Below, piece after piece: positions 25,655-34,961 of a DNA stretch of 51,945 nucleotides. The stretch is taken from positions 1-51,945 of the forward strand of contig NZ_JALLIK010000087.1 of assembly GCF_023093595.1 (NCBI RefSeq), written 5' to 3'. This DNA is from Thauera aromatica_A (GTDB lineage: Bacteria > Pseudomonadota > Gammaproteobacteria > Burkholderiales > Rhodocyclaceae). A program made the position numbers and the translations under genes. The first letter of the stretch is position 1. Each line of letters begins with the position of its first letter. The notes beneath the pieces were generated by a model, which saw only the letters and a list, made by a program, of their open reading frames with translations, did no database searches and had not been told where the DNA came from.

Positions 25655-26442
25655 GCCTGCTGCGCGCCTGGCTCGCCGGACTGCCCGCCTATCTGTGGAG
25701 CGGCTGGGGGGCGATTGCCAGCCTGTTCCTGCTCTTTGCCGCCTGGGAGGCGGTCAGCTTCGTTTACGGCGCGCTGGTGCTGCCCGATCCGCGCGCGACC
25801 TTTTCCACTCTGTGGCAGCTGATCGACAGCGGCGCGGCCTGGCCCGAGCTGGCGGTCACCGCACGCCGTGCGCTGACCGGCTATGCCTTGTCGGTGGTCG
25901 CCGGCAGTGCGCTGGGCCTCGCCGCCGGGCTGTCGCTGACCGCGTCGATGATGTCGCGCCCGCTCGTCACCGTGCTCATGGGGGCGCCGCCGATCGCCTG
26001 GCTGGTGTTGGCGATGCTGTGGTTCGGCGCGAGCGACGGCACGCCGGTGTTCACCGTGTTCGTCGCTGCCTTCCCGGTGATCTTCATCGGCGCGCTGCAA
26101 GGCACGCGCACCCTCGACAACCAGCTCCGTGGCATGGCCGAGGCCTTTCGTCTGCCGCGGCGCATGATGTTTACCGACGTCTATCTGCCGCACCTGGTGT
26201 CCTATTTGTTTCCGGCCTGGATCGCAGCCCTCGGCACGGCGTGGAAAGTGGTGGTGATGGCCGAGCTGCTCGCCACCCAGGACGGTGTCGGCGCCGCGCT
26301 CGCGGTGTCGCGCTCGCACCTGGATACGGCGGCGACGATGGCCTGGATCAGTGCGGTGGTGAGCCTGCTGCTGATGGTCGAATACCTGGTGCTGGAGCCG
26401 GTCAAGCGTGAGCTCGAGCGCTGGCGGGAGCAGGGCGCATGA
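25651..26442 (+). CDS. ABC transporter permease
   Basis: The 263-residue inner-membrane permease of the BPD_transp_1 type has about six membrane segments and an EAA-like loop (EAFRLPRRMMF, then YLPHLVSYLF) that contacts the ATPase. It is the NitT/TauT kind, forming a homodimer channel. It overlaps the binding-protein gene by 4 nt at its start and the ATPase gene by 4 nt at its end, so all three are coupled in translation. Confidence 0.9.
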   Translation: MSLLRAWLAGLPAYLWSGWGAIASLFLLFAAWEAVSFVYGALVLPDPRATFSTLWQLIDSGAAWPELAVTARRALTGYALSVVAGSALGLAAGLSLTASMMSRPLVTVLMGAPPIAWLVLAMLWFGASDGTPVFTVFVAAFPVIFIGALQGTRTLDNQLRGMAEAFRLPRRMMFTDVYLPHLVSYLFPAWIAALGTAWKVVVMAELLATQDGVGAALAVSRSHLDTAATMAWISAVVSLLLMVEYLVLEPVKRELERWREQGA

Positions 26443-27356
26443 GTCCCCCGGCGTCCCCCGCCGGCGGGCTCGAGGTTCGCGGCTTGGGCCATGCCTTCGC
26501 TCGTGACGAAGTGCTCGCGGGCATCGACTTCCAGGTGCGTGCCGGCGAAGTGCTGGCCCTGGTCGGCCCTTCGGGTTGCGGCAAGACCACGCTGCTCCAC
26601 CTCGCCGCGGGGCTGCTGAGCGTGCAGCAGGGCAAGGTCGACAACCGCTTCGCCACGACCGCCTTCATGTTCCAGCAGCCTCGTCTGCTGCCGTGGAAGA
26701 GTGCGCTCGACAACATCGCCCTCGGCCTGAAGGCGGCGGGCGTCGGGCGCGGTGAACGCCACCGGCGGGCCCGCTCGCTGGCGCTGCGCCTCGGACTCGC
26801 GCCGCACGATCTCGACAAGTTTCCCCACCAGCTCTCCGGCGGCATGCAGAGCCGGGTCGCGCTGGCGCGTGCGCTCGTGCTCGCGCCCGAGCTGCTGCTG
26901 CTCGACGAGCCGTTCTCGGCGCTCGACGTCGGGCTCAAGGAAGAGCTCTACCGCTTGTTGCTGGCGCACCAGCGCGAGCGTGGCATGGGCGTGCTGATGA
27001 TCACGCACGACCTGATGGAGGCGGTCCGCCTGTCGGACGCCATTCTCGTCATGGCGCCGGCGCCGGGGCGCATCGTGGCGCGTTTCGCGCTTGCCCGCCC
27101 GCCCGCCGCGCGCGATGACGCATGGGTGTATCGCCATACCGCCGAGCTGCTCCAGGCGGCGGCGGTGCGCGACAGCTTCGGCCTGCCGGCGGTGGCGGGC
27201 GCTTTTGCCGCGGCCGGCGGAAGGGGCGAGGGGCGCCTTCGTATCGTCGGGGAGCCGGCGGCCGGGCATGCGGGGTTCACTCCTTCCGAGCTGCGCGTAC
27301 TCGCCCCTTCCGCGCCGTCCCACGACGCGGCCGCAGGCAAGCGCTGCGGCGCCTGA
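26439..27356 (+). CDS. ABC transporter ATP-binding protein
   Basis: The 305-residue ATPase has Walker A GPSGCGKTT near 44-52, a Q-loop in FMFQQPRLLPWKSAL, signature LSGGMQSRVALARAL and Walker B LLLLDEPFSALD, followed by the switch histidine in ITHDL. This LPW-type Q-loop is usual in nitrate/sulfonate importers. About 60 residues follow the nucleotide-binding domain, longer than the minimal form and of no known domain. It is the last of the three importer genes and lies 14 bp before nnrS. Confidence 0.93.
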   Translation: MSPPASPAGGLEVRGLGHAFARDEVLAGIDFQVRAGEVLALVGPSGCGKTTLLHLAAGLLSVQQGKVDNRFATTAFMFQQPRLLPWKSALDNIALGLKAAGVGRGERHRRARSLALRLGLAPHDLDKFPHQLSGGMQSRVALARALVLAPELLLLDEPFSALDVGLKEELYRLLLAHQRERGMGVLMITHDLMEAVRLSDAILVMAPAPGRIVARFALARPPAARDDAWVYRHTAELLQAAAVRDSFGLPAVAGAFAAAGGRGEGRLRIVGEPAAGHAGFTPSELRVLAPSAPSHDAAAGKRCGA

Positions 27357-27370
27357 GCAAGGAGTCAGCG

Positions 27371-28759
27371 ATGACGATCGAGGCACCCCCCAACTCCGTT
27401 CCACCCCGCTCCGCCGGCCTCCATCGCCGTCGCGGCGCCGCTGCGGCGGCCGGCTCGCCCTTCGCCCGCCTCGCCGCCCAGCCTGTTTTCATGTGCGGCT
27501 TCCGTCCCTTCTTTCTCGCCACCGCGGTGTACGGCGCGCTACTGGTACTGGTCTGGCTCGTCTTTCTCGGGACGGGCGGCGCGCTGCCGGCGGTTGCGGG
27601 CGGTGCGCTGGTGTGGCACGCCCATGAGCTGATGTTCGGCTTCGGGCTGGCGGCGCTGGCGGGCTTCGTCCTGACCGCGGTGCCCGAGTTCACCGCCACG
27701 CCGCCCTTCGGTCGCGGCGTGGCGCTGCTCTGCGTGCTGCTGTGGGGCGCGGCGAGGCTCGCATTCTGGCTGTCGCCCCTGGCGGGGGGCGTGGCAGGGC
27801 CGGTGCTTGCGGCGTTGTTCGACACCGGTTTTGCCCTCGTCCTGCTGGGACTGGTCGCCCCCCGCCTGTGGCGGGATCCGGAACGGCGCCAGCTCGGATT
27901 TCTGTGGGGGCTGGCGGCGATGGCGGCGATGGTCGCCGGTTTCCACTTCGATGTCGTGCGCGGGATCTATCCGATGCGCTGGCTGCTGGCGGCGGTGGGC
28001 GTGATGATGACGCTGATCGTGGTCGCGATGAGCCGGATCTCGATGCGCATCGTCAATGATGCGCTCGATGTCGAGCGCGCGCGGCGCGCCGCCGGCAGCG
28101 GCGGGCGGGACGCCGACGAGGATCTGCCGGCCTACCGCGCCCGCCCGCCGCGGCGCAACCTGGCGATCTTCGCGATTGCGCTGTACACCGTGGCCGAATT
28201 CGCTCTGCCGCACTCGGCGATCGCCGGCTGGGTGGCGCTGGCTGCGGCCGCGGCGGTGCTCAACCTCCTCAACGACTGGCACGTCGGGCGCGCGCTGCTG
28301 ACGCGCTGGGCATTCATGCTGTACGCGGTGTATTGGCTGCTCGCGCTCGGCTACGGGCTGATCGGACTGGCGCGACTCGGTCTGCCGATCGCCGCCAGTG
28401 CCGGGCTGCATCTGCTCACCGTGGGGTCGATGGGGCTGTCGGTGTTCGCCGTGTTGTGCATTGCCGGCCGCACCCATGCAGGCTATCCACTGGATCTGCG
28501 TCCCTGGGTCGGAGTGGCGGGCACGTTGATCGGGGGCGCGGCCCTGCTGCGGGCGGCGGCGGGCTTTCCCGGCATGCCGGCACCGGCACTGCAGCTGGCC
28601 AGCGGCTTCGCATGGGTGCTGGCCTACGGGCTGGCCGCATTCCGTCTGGGGGTGCTCTTCATCCGAGTACGGGTGGATGGGGGCGAAGGCTGCGAGGAGA
28701 TGCGGGCGCCGCCGCCCGCCGCGCACGCTCCGGCGTCCGGGCCGCTTCCGCCGGGGTGA
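27371..28759 (+). CDS. nnrS: NnrS family haem/copper membrane protein
   Basis: NnrS is a polytopic inner-membrane protein of denitrifiers. It binds haem and copper, is induced by nitric oxide through NNR/DNR regulators, and protects against nitrosative stress. The 462-residue product shows the family features: FRPFFLATAVYGALL near the start, the WHAHELMFGFGLAALAGFVL block with metal-binding histidines, and TAVPEFT. About twelve membrane segments follow. The ATG at 27371 has an AAGGAG site 7-8 nt upstream. It closes the TonB-ABC unit, and the FNR/DNR-type box before the receptor would put it under the expected regulator. Confidence 0.93.
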   Translation: MTIEAPPNSVPPRSAGLHRRRGAAAAAGSPFARLAAQPVFMCGFRPFFLATAVYGALLVLVWLVFLGTGGALPAVAGGALVWHAHELMFGFGLAALAGFVLTAVPEFTATPPFGRGVALLCVLLWGAARLAFWLSPLAGGVAGPVLAALFDTGFALVLLGLVAPRLWRDPERRQLGFLWGLAAMAAMVAGFHFDVVRGIYPMRWLLAAVGVMMTLIVVAMSRISMRIVNDALDVERARRAAGSGGRDADEDLPAYRARPPRRNLAIFAIALYTVAEFALPHSAIAGWVALAAAAAVLNLLNDWHVGRALLTRWAFMLYAVYWLLALGYGLIGLARLGLPIAASAGLHLLTVGSMGLSVFAVLCIAGRTHAGYPLDLRPWVGVAGTLIGGAALLRAAAGFPGMPAPALQLASGFAWVLAYGLAAFRLGVLFIRVRVDGGEGCEEMRAPPPAAHAPASGPLPPG

Positions 28760-28771
28760 ACGACGCCGCGT

Positions 28772-29974
28772 TCAGCACAGCGGGGACAGGCGGGGCTGGC
28801 GATTGCGGCGCAGCAGCACCAGCACCGCCGCGGCAAGGGTGACCTCGATCGCGCCGATGGCGGCGAACACCGCCGGATAAGGCGCGCCCAGCCACAGCGA
28901 GAAGGCTGCCAGCAGGCCGCTGCTGAGTAGCGGCCCGGCGGCGAAGCCGAGCGAGCCGGCCATGTTGAAAGCAGCCAGCGCGCTGGCGCGGCAGTCGTCG
29001 CCGCCGTAGTGGGTGGCGAGCACCAGCGAAGGGGCGTACATCAGCGCGGCGATCAGCCCGCCTGCGGCCATCGCCGGTACGATCAGGGTGGCCGGGAGGA
29101 CGCCGAGGACGGCGAGGAAGACCCCGTACAGCATGCTGCCGCCGATCATCATGGCCATCGGATCCCAGTGCCGCGACAGGCGACCGGCGGGGTAGGTGAG
29201 GATCGAGAACGGGATCAGGAAGGCCGCCATCGCGCCGCCGATCTGGCGCGCATCGAAACCGACCACCAGGCCGAGGTAGAGCGACAGCGTGGATACGATG
29301 AAGCCCACCGTCAGCCGGTCGACGAAAGAGAAGGCGAGCGGAATCAGCAGCGCGCGGCGGCCGCGCAGGGTGGTGAGGATGTCCGCGATCGACAGGCGCG
29401 CGCGCGTGCCGGCGGTGTCGGCCAGGCCGAAGTAGCCCAGCGCCGCGAGCAGCAGTGACAGCAGGCCGCCCCCGAGCGGCACCCACAGCGGCTCGATGCC
29501 GCCGACCACCCCGCCCAGCGGTGCGCCACTGGCCACGCCCAGGCTGATCGAGGCGCCGACCGCGCCCATGCGCGCGCCGAGCCCGGCCCGGCCGACGTGG
29601 TCGGCGCCCAGCGCCATCAGCAGCGACAGCGCCGACATGTGGGCGAAGCCCTCGACCAGGCGCAGCGCGAGCAGGACGGCGTAGCTGTCGGCGTGGCGGT
29701 AGGCCCAGGCGATGCCGAGCAGGCTCAGCCCGTTCACCGCCAGCGCCGCCACCGCCAGCGTCCGGCGTCGTCCCAGGCGGTCGGACAGCAGCCCGGCGAG
29801 CGGTGCGCCGAGCAGTGCACCGACCATGTTGATCGACATGAACAGGTGGCTGGCGAACTGGCCGAGGCTGGGGAAGCGCTGCACGGTGAAATCGGACAGC
29901 ACCGGCACCATTGCGGTGACCGGCAGCATCAGGCCGTAGAGCAGCAGCAGCGGGAGCAGGCGAGGGCCGATCAT
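28772..29974 (-). CDS. Major facilitator superfamily transporter
   Basis: The 400-residue carrier has twelve membrane segments and the motif-A loop GLLSDRLGRRRTL between segments 2 and 3. It has a weaker repeat (PAGRLSRHW) between segments 8 and 9. It resembles drug/proton antiporters in layout, but the substrate cannot be assigned. It converges on nnrS with a 12-bp gap, so the two transcripts probably overlap at their 3' ends. Confidence 0.87.
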   Translation of the reverse strand: MIGPRLLPLLLLYGLMLPVTAMVPVLSDFTVQRFPSLGQFASHLFMSINMVGALLGAPLAGLLSDRLGRRRTLAVAALAVNGLSLLGIAWAYRHADSYAVLLALRLVEGFAHMSALSLLMALGADHVGRAGLGARMGAVGASISLGVASGAPLGGVVGGIEPLWVPLGGGLLSLLLAALGYFGLADTAGTRARLSIADILTTLRGRRALLIPLAFSFVDRLTVGFIVSTLSLYLGLVVGFDARQIGGAMAAFLIPFSILTYPAGRLSRHWDPMAMMIGGSMLYGVFLAVLGVLPATLIVPAMAAGGLIAALMYAPSLVLATHYGGDDCRASALAAFNMAGSLGFAAGPLLSSGLLAAFSLWLGAPYPAVFAAIGAIEVTLAAAVLVLLRRNRQPRLSPLC

Positions 29975-30185
29975 GGGGGGCGGGCAAGCCGATGCGGGTA
30001 AGTGGGGACGACACCGGAATCATACGTTGGCAGCGGGGCCGGGTGGCAAGGTCCTCTGTTCCATCTTCGCAGCGGACCGATCCCGTGGGGGCTCCGGCGC
30101 CGGCCCGGAGGGCGTCGCTTCAGCGGGAGAAGAACTGCGGTCCGGGGCTGACGAGCCGTTCCCGGATCTGCGCGCTGGAAAAGCG

Positions 30186-30220
30186 AAAAGGCGCTGATCC
30201 TTTGATGGAGTCAGCGCCTT
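30186..30220 (-). terminator. Intrinsic terminator of the tRNA-Ser/Arg/Arg unit
   Basis: Read leftward, AAGGCGCTGA and TCAGCGCCTT form a perfect 10-bp stem with a 13-nt loop, followed by TTTTC. It lies 8 bp past the end of the second tRNA-Arg in the direction of transcription. Confidence 0.75.
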
Positions 30221-30228
30221 CCGGTGTC

Positions 30229-30305
30229 TGGCGCGCCCGGAAGGATTCGAACCTCCTACCCCCTGGTTCGTAGCCAGGTACTCTATCCAGATGAGCTACG
30301 GGCGC
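30229..30305 (-). tRNA. tRNA-Arg (ACG), distal copy
   Basis: The 77-nt leftward gene has acceptor arm GCGCCCG paired with CGGGCGC, discriminator G and an encoded CCA. The anticodon loop CTACGAA gives anticodon ACG. It is identical to the copy 43 bp upstream. Confidence 0.97.
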
Positions 30306-30347
30306 GTTGCCGAAATCGTTTAGAGCCTGAGATCGGAAGGCTGTGTC

Positions 30348-30424
30348 TGGCGCGCCCGGAAGGATTCGAACCTCCTACCCCCTGGTTCGTAGCCAGGTAC
30401 TCTATCCAGATGAGCTACGGGCGC
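30348..30424 (-). tRNA. tRNA-Arg (ACG), proximal copy
   Basis: This 77-nt gene is identical to the tRNA-Arg at 30229-30305, with the same encoded CCA. The bases just after both copies (an ACA-rich stretch) are also similar, consistent with a tandem duplication. Confidence 0.97.
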
Positions 30425-30451
30425 TTTTTACTGCGACTGCGAAGGAGCGGG

Positions 30452-30479
30452 ATTATAGCGTTTAATTCCGCTTTTTCAA
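30452..30479 (-). promoter_or_regulatory. Promoter of the tRNA-Arg pair
   Basis: Read leftward, TTGAAA (30479-30474) and TATAAT (30457-30452) are 16 bp apart, 28 bp before the first tRNA-Arg. It lies between tRNA-Ser and tRNA-Arg, so the arginine tRNAs can be transcribed independently. Confidence 0.65.
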
Positions 30480-30480
30480 C

Positions 30481-30575
<95 letters not shown>

Positions 30576-30589
30576 GCTCGAAGGTCGGC

Positions 30590-30617
30590 ATTATAGTGAA
30601 TTCACTGAAAATGTGAA
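30590..30617 (-). promoter_or_regulatory. Promoter of tRNA-Ser
   Basis: Read leftward, TTCACA (30617-30612) and TATAAT (30595-30590) are 16 bp apart. The tRNA begins 14 bp after the -10 element. Confidence 0.65.
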
Positions 30618-30679
30618 CGCTTATTTAGCTTCGCCGGAAAAATCATGCCGGGTCGCGCGCTGCCCCGGCCGGGGGCGGG

Positions 30680-31030
30680 TCAGGCGTTCCCGGGCAGCAT
30701 TTCCTCGTAGGCGCGCACCGCTTCGGCGGCATACATCAGGGCCGGGCCGCCGCCCATGTAGGTGCATACGCCGAGGGTTTCCATGATCTGCTCGCGGCGG
30801 GCTCCGAGGCGGATCAGCGCCTTGATGTGAAAGCCGATGCAGGCGTCGCAGCGCTGGGTCACGGCGATGGCGAGCGCGATCAGTTCCTTGTGCAGTTCGT
30901 CGAGGGCGCCGTCCTGCAGCGAGCTTTTCGCCATCGCACCGAAACCGGCCATGGTTTGGGGGATTTCCCGGCGCAGGGTGGTGAGGGCTTTGGAGACGTC
31001 GGTAGTGATCTGGACGAAGGATTTGGACAT
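30680..31030 (-). CDS. Carboxymuconolactone decarboxylase (AhpD-like) family protein
   Basis: The 116-residue helical protein has the AhpD-type redox motif CDACIGFH near 68-75, where two cysteines and a histidine act in thiol-disulfide exchange. It also has KELIALAIAVTQR ahead of it and LGVCTYMGGGPALMYAAEA after it. Stand-alone members of this size often serve as alkylhydroperoxidases or unknown thiol enzymes rather than decarboxylases. It lies 136 bp downstream of folE2 on the same strand and may be read from its own promoter. Confidence 0.88.
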   Translation of the reverse strand: MSKSFVQITTDVSKALTTLRREIPQTMAGFGAMAKSSLQDGALDELHKELIALAIAVTQRCDACIGFHIKALIRLGARREQIMETLGVCTYMGGGPALMYAAEAVRAYEEMLPGNA

Positions 31031-31166
31031 CGTAGCGGTTCCGTATTTAAGGAAATGCTTATTTTACGATGTCCTGCGCGCCGCGGCCATCCCGCCCGGG
31101 CGGTCGTGCGGGTGGGTGCAGGGGCGGGTCGCGGCTGCCACCGCCCCTGCGCCAGCTGGGCGCCGT

Positions 31167-31976
31167 TCAGGCCGTGCTGCGCTTGTCGCGCTCGATCAGG
31201 GCGTAGGCCGAATGGTTGTGGATCGACTCGAAGTTTTCCGATTCGACGACATAGGCGTCGATACGCGCTTCCTGGTCGAGGCTGGCGGCGAGATCGCGGA
31301 CCATGTCTTCGACGAACTTGGGGTTGTCGTAGGCGCGTTCGGTGACCCATTTCTCGTCGGGGCGCTTGAGCAGGCCGAAGAGTTCGCAGGAAGCCTGGTT
31401 TTCGACCAGCTGCACCAGGTCCTCGATCCACAGGTGGTCGTTGAGCACGGCGGTGACGGTGACGTGCGAACGCTGATTGTGCGCGCCGTAGGCGGAGATC
31501 TTCTTCGAGCACGGGCACAGGCTGGTCACCGGCACCACCACCTTGATGGTGAATTCGTAGTGCCCGTCGTCGTCGATCGAGCCGATGAAGCAGACTTCGT
31601 AATCCATCAGGCTCTGCACGCCGGATACCGGTGCGGTCTTGTTGATGAAGTAAGGGAAGCTCATCTCGACATGGCCGGCTTCGGCTTCGAGGCGCTGGAC
31701 CATCGCGCGCAACATCGGTTCGAAGGATTCGACCGAGATTTCGCGCTCGTTGCCGTTGAGGATGTCGACGAAGCGCGACATGTGGGTGCCCTTGAAATTG
31801 TGCGGCAGCCCGACGTACATGTTGAAGCTCGCCACCGTATGCTGCACGCCGCCGCATTTGTCGGCGACCTTGACCGGGTGGCGGATCGACTTGATGCCGA
31901 CCTTGTTGATCGCGATCCGGCGGCTGTCCGCGCTGTTCTGTACGTCGGGGATGGCGTGGTCGGTGGGGGCGTTCAT
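31167..31976 (-). CDS. folE2: GTP cyclohydrolase FolE2 (type IB)
   Basis: FolE2 converts GTP to dihydroneopterin triphosphate for folate and queuosine synthesis and, unlike FolE, does not depend strictly on zinc. The 269-residue product has the family start RIAINKVGIKSIRHPV, and the motifs GVQHTVASFNMYVGLP and KGTHMSRF. The catalytic cysteine region is VTSLCPCSKKIS, followed by AHNQRSHV. The ATG at 31976 matches the family; the reading from 32009 adds 11 unconserved residues. In many bacteria folE2 is under Zur control, but I see no convincing Zur site here. Confidence 0.94.
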   Translation of the reverse strand: MNAPTDHAIPDVQNSADSRRIAINKVGIKSIRHPVKVADKCGGVQHTVASFNMYVGLPHNFKGTHMSRFVDILNGNEREISVESFEPMLRAMVQRLEAEAGHVEMSFPYFINKTAPVSGVQSLMDYEVCFIGSIDDDGHYEFTIKVVVPVTSLCPCSKKISAYGAHNQRSHVTVTAVLNDHLWIEDLVQLVENQASCELFGLLKRPDEKWVTERAYDNPKFVEDMVRDLAASLDQEARIDAYVVESENFESIHNHSAYALIERDKRSTA

Positions 31977-32129
31977 GTCGGTTCTCTGCGGGTTGGGGGC
32001 GTCGTGCAATCGAGTTGCACTAACTTGGAATGGTAGCTTTCCCGACCAATCCGCTCAACTTCTTCGGGTGTGCGGTGACGGGGAAAGGCGTTCGCGCCCG
32101 CGGATGCGGGCGCTGAAGTGGAAGGGCGC

Positions 32130-33986
32130 TCAGCGCGGATGGACGCGCGCGATGCTGGCGAGGATGCCGGTTTTGTCCAGGCCGACGGAGGCGAGCAGGC
32201 GGGCCTGGTCGCCATGGTCGATGAAGTGGTCGGGCAGGCCCAGGCGCAGCATGCGCGGGCGGGCTTCGAGGCCGTCGACGATGCGCGCGACTTCGGCGCC
32301 GACGCCGCCGACGACGGCGTTTTCCTCGAGAGTCACGAGGAGGTCGTGGTCGGCGGCCAGGGTGGTGATCAGGGTTTCGTCGAGCGGCTTGACGAAGCGC
32401 ATGTTGGCCACCGTGGCGTCGATCTCCTCGGCTACCTCGCGGGCGACGCCGACCATGCTGCCGAAGGCCAGCAGGGCGATGCGCGTGCCGCTGCGCAGCA
32501 CTTCACCCTTGCCGATCGGCAGGGCGGTCATTTCCGCGGCTGGCGTCACCCCGGTGCCGCCGCCGCGCGGGTAGCGTACTGCGCTCGGGCCTTCGTGGCG
32601 CACCGCGGTGTACAGCATCTGGCGGCATTCGTTTTCATCGGCCGGAGCCATGACCACCATGTTGGGGATGCAGGTCAGATAGGACAGGTCGAAGGCGCCG
32701 TGGTGGGTCGCGCCGTCGGCTCCGACCAGGCCGCCGCGGTCGATGGCGAACACCACCTGCAGGTTCTGCAGGGCGACGTCGTGGATCAGCTGGTCGTAGG
32801 CGCGCTGGAGGAAGGTCGAATAGATCGCCACCACCGGCACCAGGCCTTCGCAGGCGAGGCCGGCGGCGAACGTGACCGCATGCTGCTCGGCGATGCCGAC
32901 GTCGAAGTAACGCTCGGGGTATTCCTGTGCGAAGCGCACCAGGCCCGAGCCTTCGCGCATCGCGGGAGTGATGCCGACGATGCGCGGGTCGGCTTTCGCC
33001 ATGTCGCACAACCAGTCGCCGAACACCTGGGTGTAGGTGAGCTTGCTGCTGCCCTTGGCGGCCTGGATGCCGGCGGTGTGATCGAACTTGGACACGCCGT
33101 GATACAGGATCGGATCGGCTTCGGCGAGCTTGTAACCCTGGCCCTTGCGGGTGATCACGTGGAGAAACTGCGGTCCTTTCAGCTTCTTCAGGTTGTGCAG
33201 GGTGGGAATCAGCGCGTCGAGGTCGTGACCGTCGATCGGGCCGTAGTAGTGGAAGCCGAACTCCTCGAACAGGGTGCCCGGGCTGATCATGCCCTTGGCG
33301 TACTCCTCGACCTTGCGCGCGAGCTCGGCCACCGGCGGTGCCATGCCCAGCACTTTTTCGCCGACGCGGCGCGCGGTATTGTAGGTCGAGCCCGACAGCA
33401 TCCGCGCGAGGATCTTGGTGAGGGCGCCGACCGGCGGCGAAATCGACATCTCGTTGTCGTTGAGGATGACCAGGAGATTGAGGTCTTCCATGTCGCCGGC
33501 GTTGTTCAGGCCCTCGAACGCCATCCCCGCCGACATCGCGCCGTCGCCGATCACGGCGATCGCATGGCGGTCTTCCTTGCGTGCGCGGGCGGCGACGGCC
33601 ATGCCGAGCGCCGCCGAGATCGAGGTCGATGAATGGGCCGTGCCGAAAGTGTCGTACTCGCTCTCGCAGCGCCGCGGGAAGCCGGAAATGCCGCCCCAGT
33701 GGCGCAGCTTGCCCATCGCCTCGCGACGCCCGGTGAGGACCTTGTGGCCGTAAGTCTGGTGGCCGACGTCCCACACGATGCGGTCGTGCGGGGTGTTGAA
33801 CACGTGGTGCAGCGCGATCGTGAGCTCGACCGTGCCGAGGTTGGAAGACAGGTGGCCGCCGGTCTTCGAGACCGATTCGATCAGGAAGGCCCGCAGCTCG
33901 TTGGCGATCGCCGCCAGCTCGTGGCGGTCGCGCGTGCGCAGATCGGCGGGCTTGGCAATGCGTTCCAGGTTGGGGTAGGGAGCCAT
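32130..33986 (-). CDS. dxs: 1-deoxy-D-xylulose-5-phosphate synthase
   Basis: Dxs condenses pyruvate with glyceraldehyde-3-phosphate, the first step of the MEP isoprenoid pathway, using thiamine diphosphate. The 618-residue product is full length. Motifs include GGHLSSNLGTVELT, the cofactor motif GDGAMSAGMAFEGLNNAGD ending in NDNEMS, the catalytic glutamate in AEQHAVTFAAGLA, and the DRGGLVGADGATHHG segment. It is the distal gene of the xseB-ispA-dxs cluster, 66 bp after ispA, so precursor supply and prenyl chain building are likely co-expressed. Confidence 0.97.
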   Translation of the reverse strand: MAPYPNLERIAKPADLRTRDRHELAAIANELRAFLIESVSKTGGHLSSNLGTVELTIALHHVFNTPHDRIVWDVGHQTYGHKVLTGRREAMGKLRHWGGISGFPRRCESEYDTFGTAHSSTSISAALGMAVAARARKEDRHAIAVIGDGAMSAGMAFEGLNNAGDMEDLNLLVILNDNEMSISPPVGALTKILARMLSGSTYNTARRVGEKVLGMAPPVAELARKVEEYAKGMISPGTLFEEFGFHYYGPIDGHDLDALIPTLHNLKKLKGPQFLHVITRKGQGYKLAEADPILYHGVSKFDHTAGIQAAKGSSKLTYTQVFGDWLCDMAKADPRIVGITPAMREGSGLVRFAQEYPERYFDVGIAEQHAVTFAAGLACEGLVPVVAIYSTFLQRAYDQLIHDVALQNLQVVFAIDRGGLVGADGATHHGAFDLSYLTCIPNMVVMAPADENECRQMLYTAVRHEGPSAVRYPRGGGTGVTPAAEMTALPIGKGEVLRSGTRIALLAFGSMVGVAREVAEEIDATVANMRFVKPLDETLITTLAADHDLLVTLEENAVVGGVGAEVARIVDGLEARPRMLRLGLPDHFIDHGDQARLLASVGLDKTGILASIARVHPR

Positions 33987-34052
33987 TGGCGGTCCGGGGT
34001 CAGTGCTTCTGTTCGGTGGGCAGCAGGTGCAGAACCGTGAATGCGGCGGAAC

Positions 34053-34961
34053 TCAGAAGGCGCGATGCACGATGTAGTCGGCGAGGGCACCGAGACGGGC
34101 GGCCCGTGCGCCGAAGGGGGCGAGCGTGGCCTGCGCCTCGACGAGCATCTCTTCGGCCAGACGACGGGCGTCGGCCAGGCCGAGCAGGCTGACGTAGGTC
34201 GGCTTGTTCTGCTCCGCGTCCTTGCCTGCAGTTTTGCCCAGGGTGGCGGTGTCTGCTTCGGCGTCGAGGATGTCGTCGACCACCTGGAACAGCAGGCCAA
34301 TGACTTTCGCGTAGTGATCGAGGCGCGCCAGTTCGTCGGCGCCGAGGCCGTGCCCGCAGTGGGCGCCGAGCAGCACGGCGGCGCGGATCAGGGCGCCGGT
34401 CTTGTGGATGTGCATGAGCTCGAGCTCGGCGCGGCCGAGCTGCCGGCCCACTGCGGCCAGGTCGATGGCCTGACCGCCGGCCATGCCGCGCGAGCCGGCG
34501 GCGGCGGCGAGCCGGGCGAGCATCGCGAGCTGGGCCGAGGGAGAGTCGGACATCGGCGTCTCGGCCAGGACCTGGAAGGCGAGGGCCTGCAGGGCATCGC
34601 CCACCAGGAGCGCGGTGGCCTCATCGTACTCGACATGGACGGTGGGCTTGCCGCGGCGCAGCACGTCATCGTCCATGCACGGCATGTCGTCATGGACGAG
34701 CGAGTAGGCGTGGATCAGCTCGACGGCACAGGCCGCGCGGTCGACGTTTCCGGGTGCGGCCCCGGCGAGCTCGCCGGCCGCATGGGCGAGCAGCGGGCGC
34801 ACGCGTTTGCCGCCACCGAGCACGGCGTAGCGCATCGCTGCGTGCAGGCGCTGGGGGGTAATCGACGGTTCGGGCAGCAAGGCGGCGAGTGCGGTTTCGG
34901 TACGCTGCTGCACATCCCTCATCCAGTCGGTGAAAGCCGGGCTGCGGTCCGGGTCGTTCAT
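34053..34961 (-). CDS. ispA: Polyprenyl diphosphate synthase (farnesyl diphosphate synthase)
   Basis: The 302-residue enzyme joins C5 units to make farnesyl diphosphate. It has GGGKRVRPLL, the first aspartate-rich motif in HDDMPCMDDDVLRRGKP, the lysine/glutamine loop GGQAIDLA, and the second aspartate motif in QVVDDILDAE. The two-residue insertion (PC) in the first DDxxxxD motif is the bacterial farnesyl synthase type. Its start overlaps the xseB stop by 4 nt (ATGA), so it is translationally coupled. It precedes dxs. Confidence 0.95.
   Translation of the reverse strand: MNDPDRSPAFTDWMRDVQQRTETALAALLPEPSITPQRLHAAMRYAVLGGGKRVRPLLAHAAGELAGAAPGNVDRAACAVELIHAYSLVHDDMPCMDDDVLRRGKPTVHVEYDEATALLVGDALQALAFQVLAETPMSDSPSAQLAMLARLAAAAGSRGMAGGQAIDLAAVGRQLGRAELELMHIHKTGALIRAAVLLGAHCGHGLGADELARLDHYAKVIGLLFQVVDDILDAEADTATLGKTAGKDAEQNKPTYVSLLGLADARRLAEEMLVEAQATLAPFGARAARLGALADYIVHRAF

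Noticed and set aside
31031..31166. A Zur or other metal-regulator site around folE2.
   Set aside because: No convincing palindrome was found in this gap or upstream of 31976.
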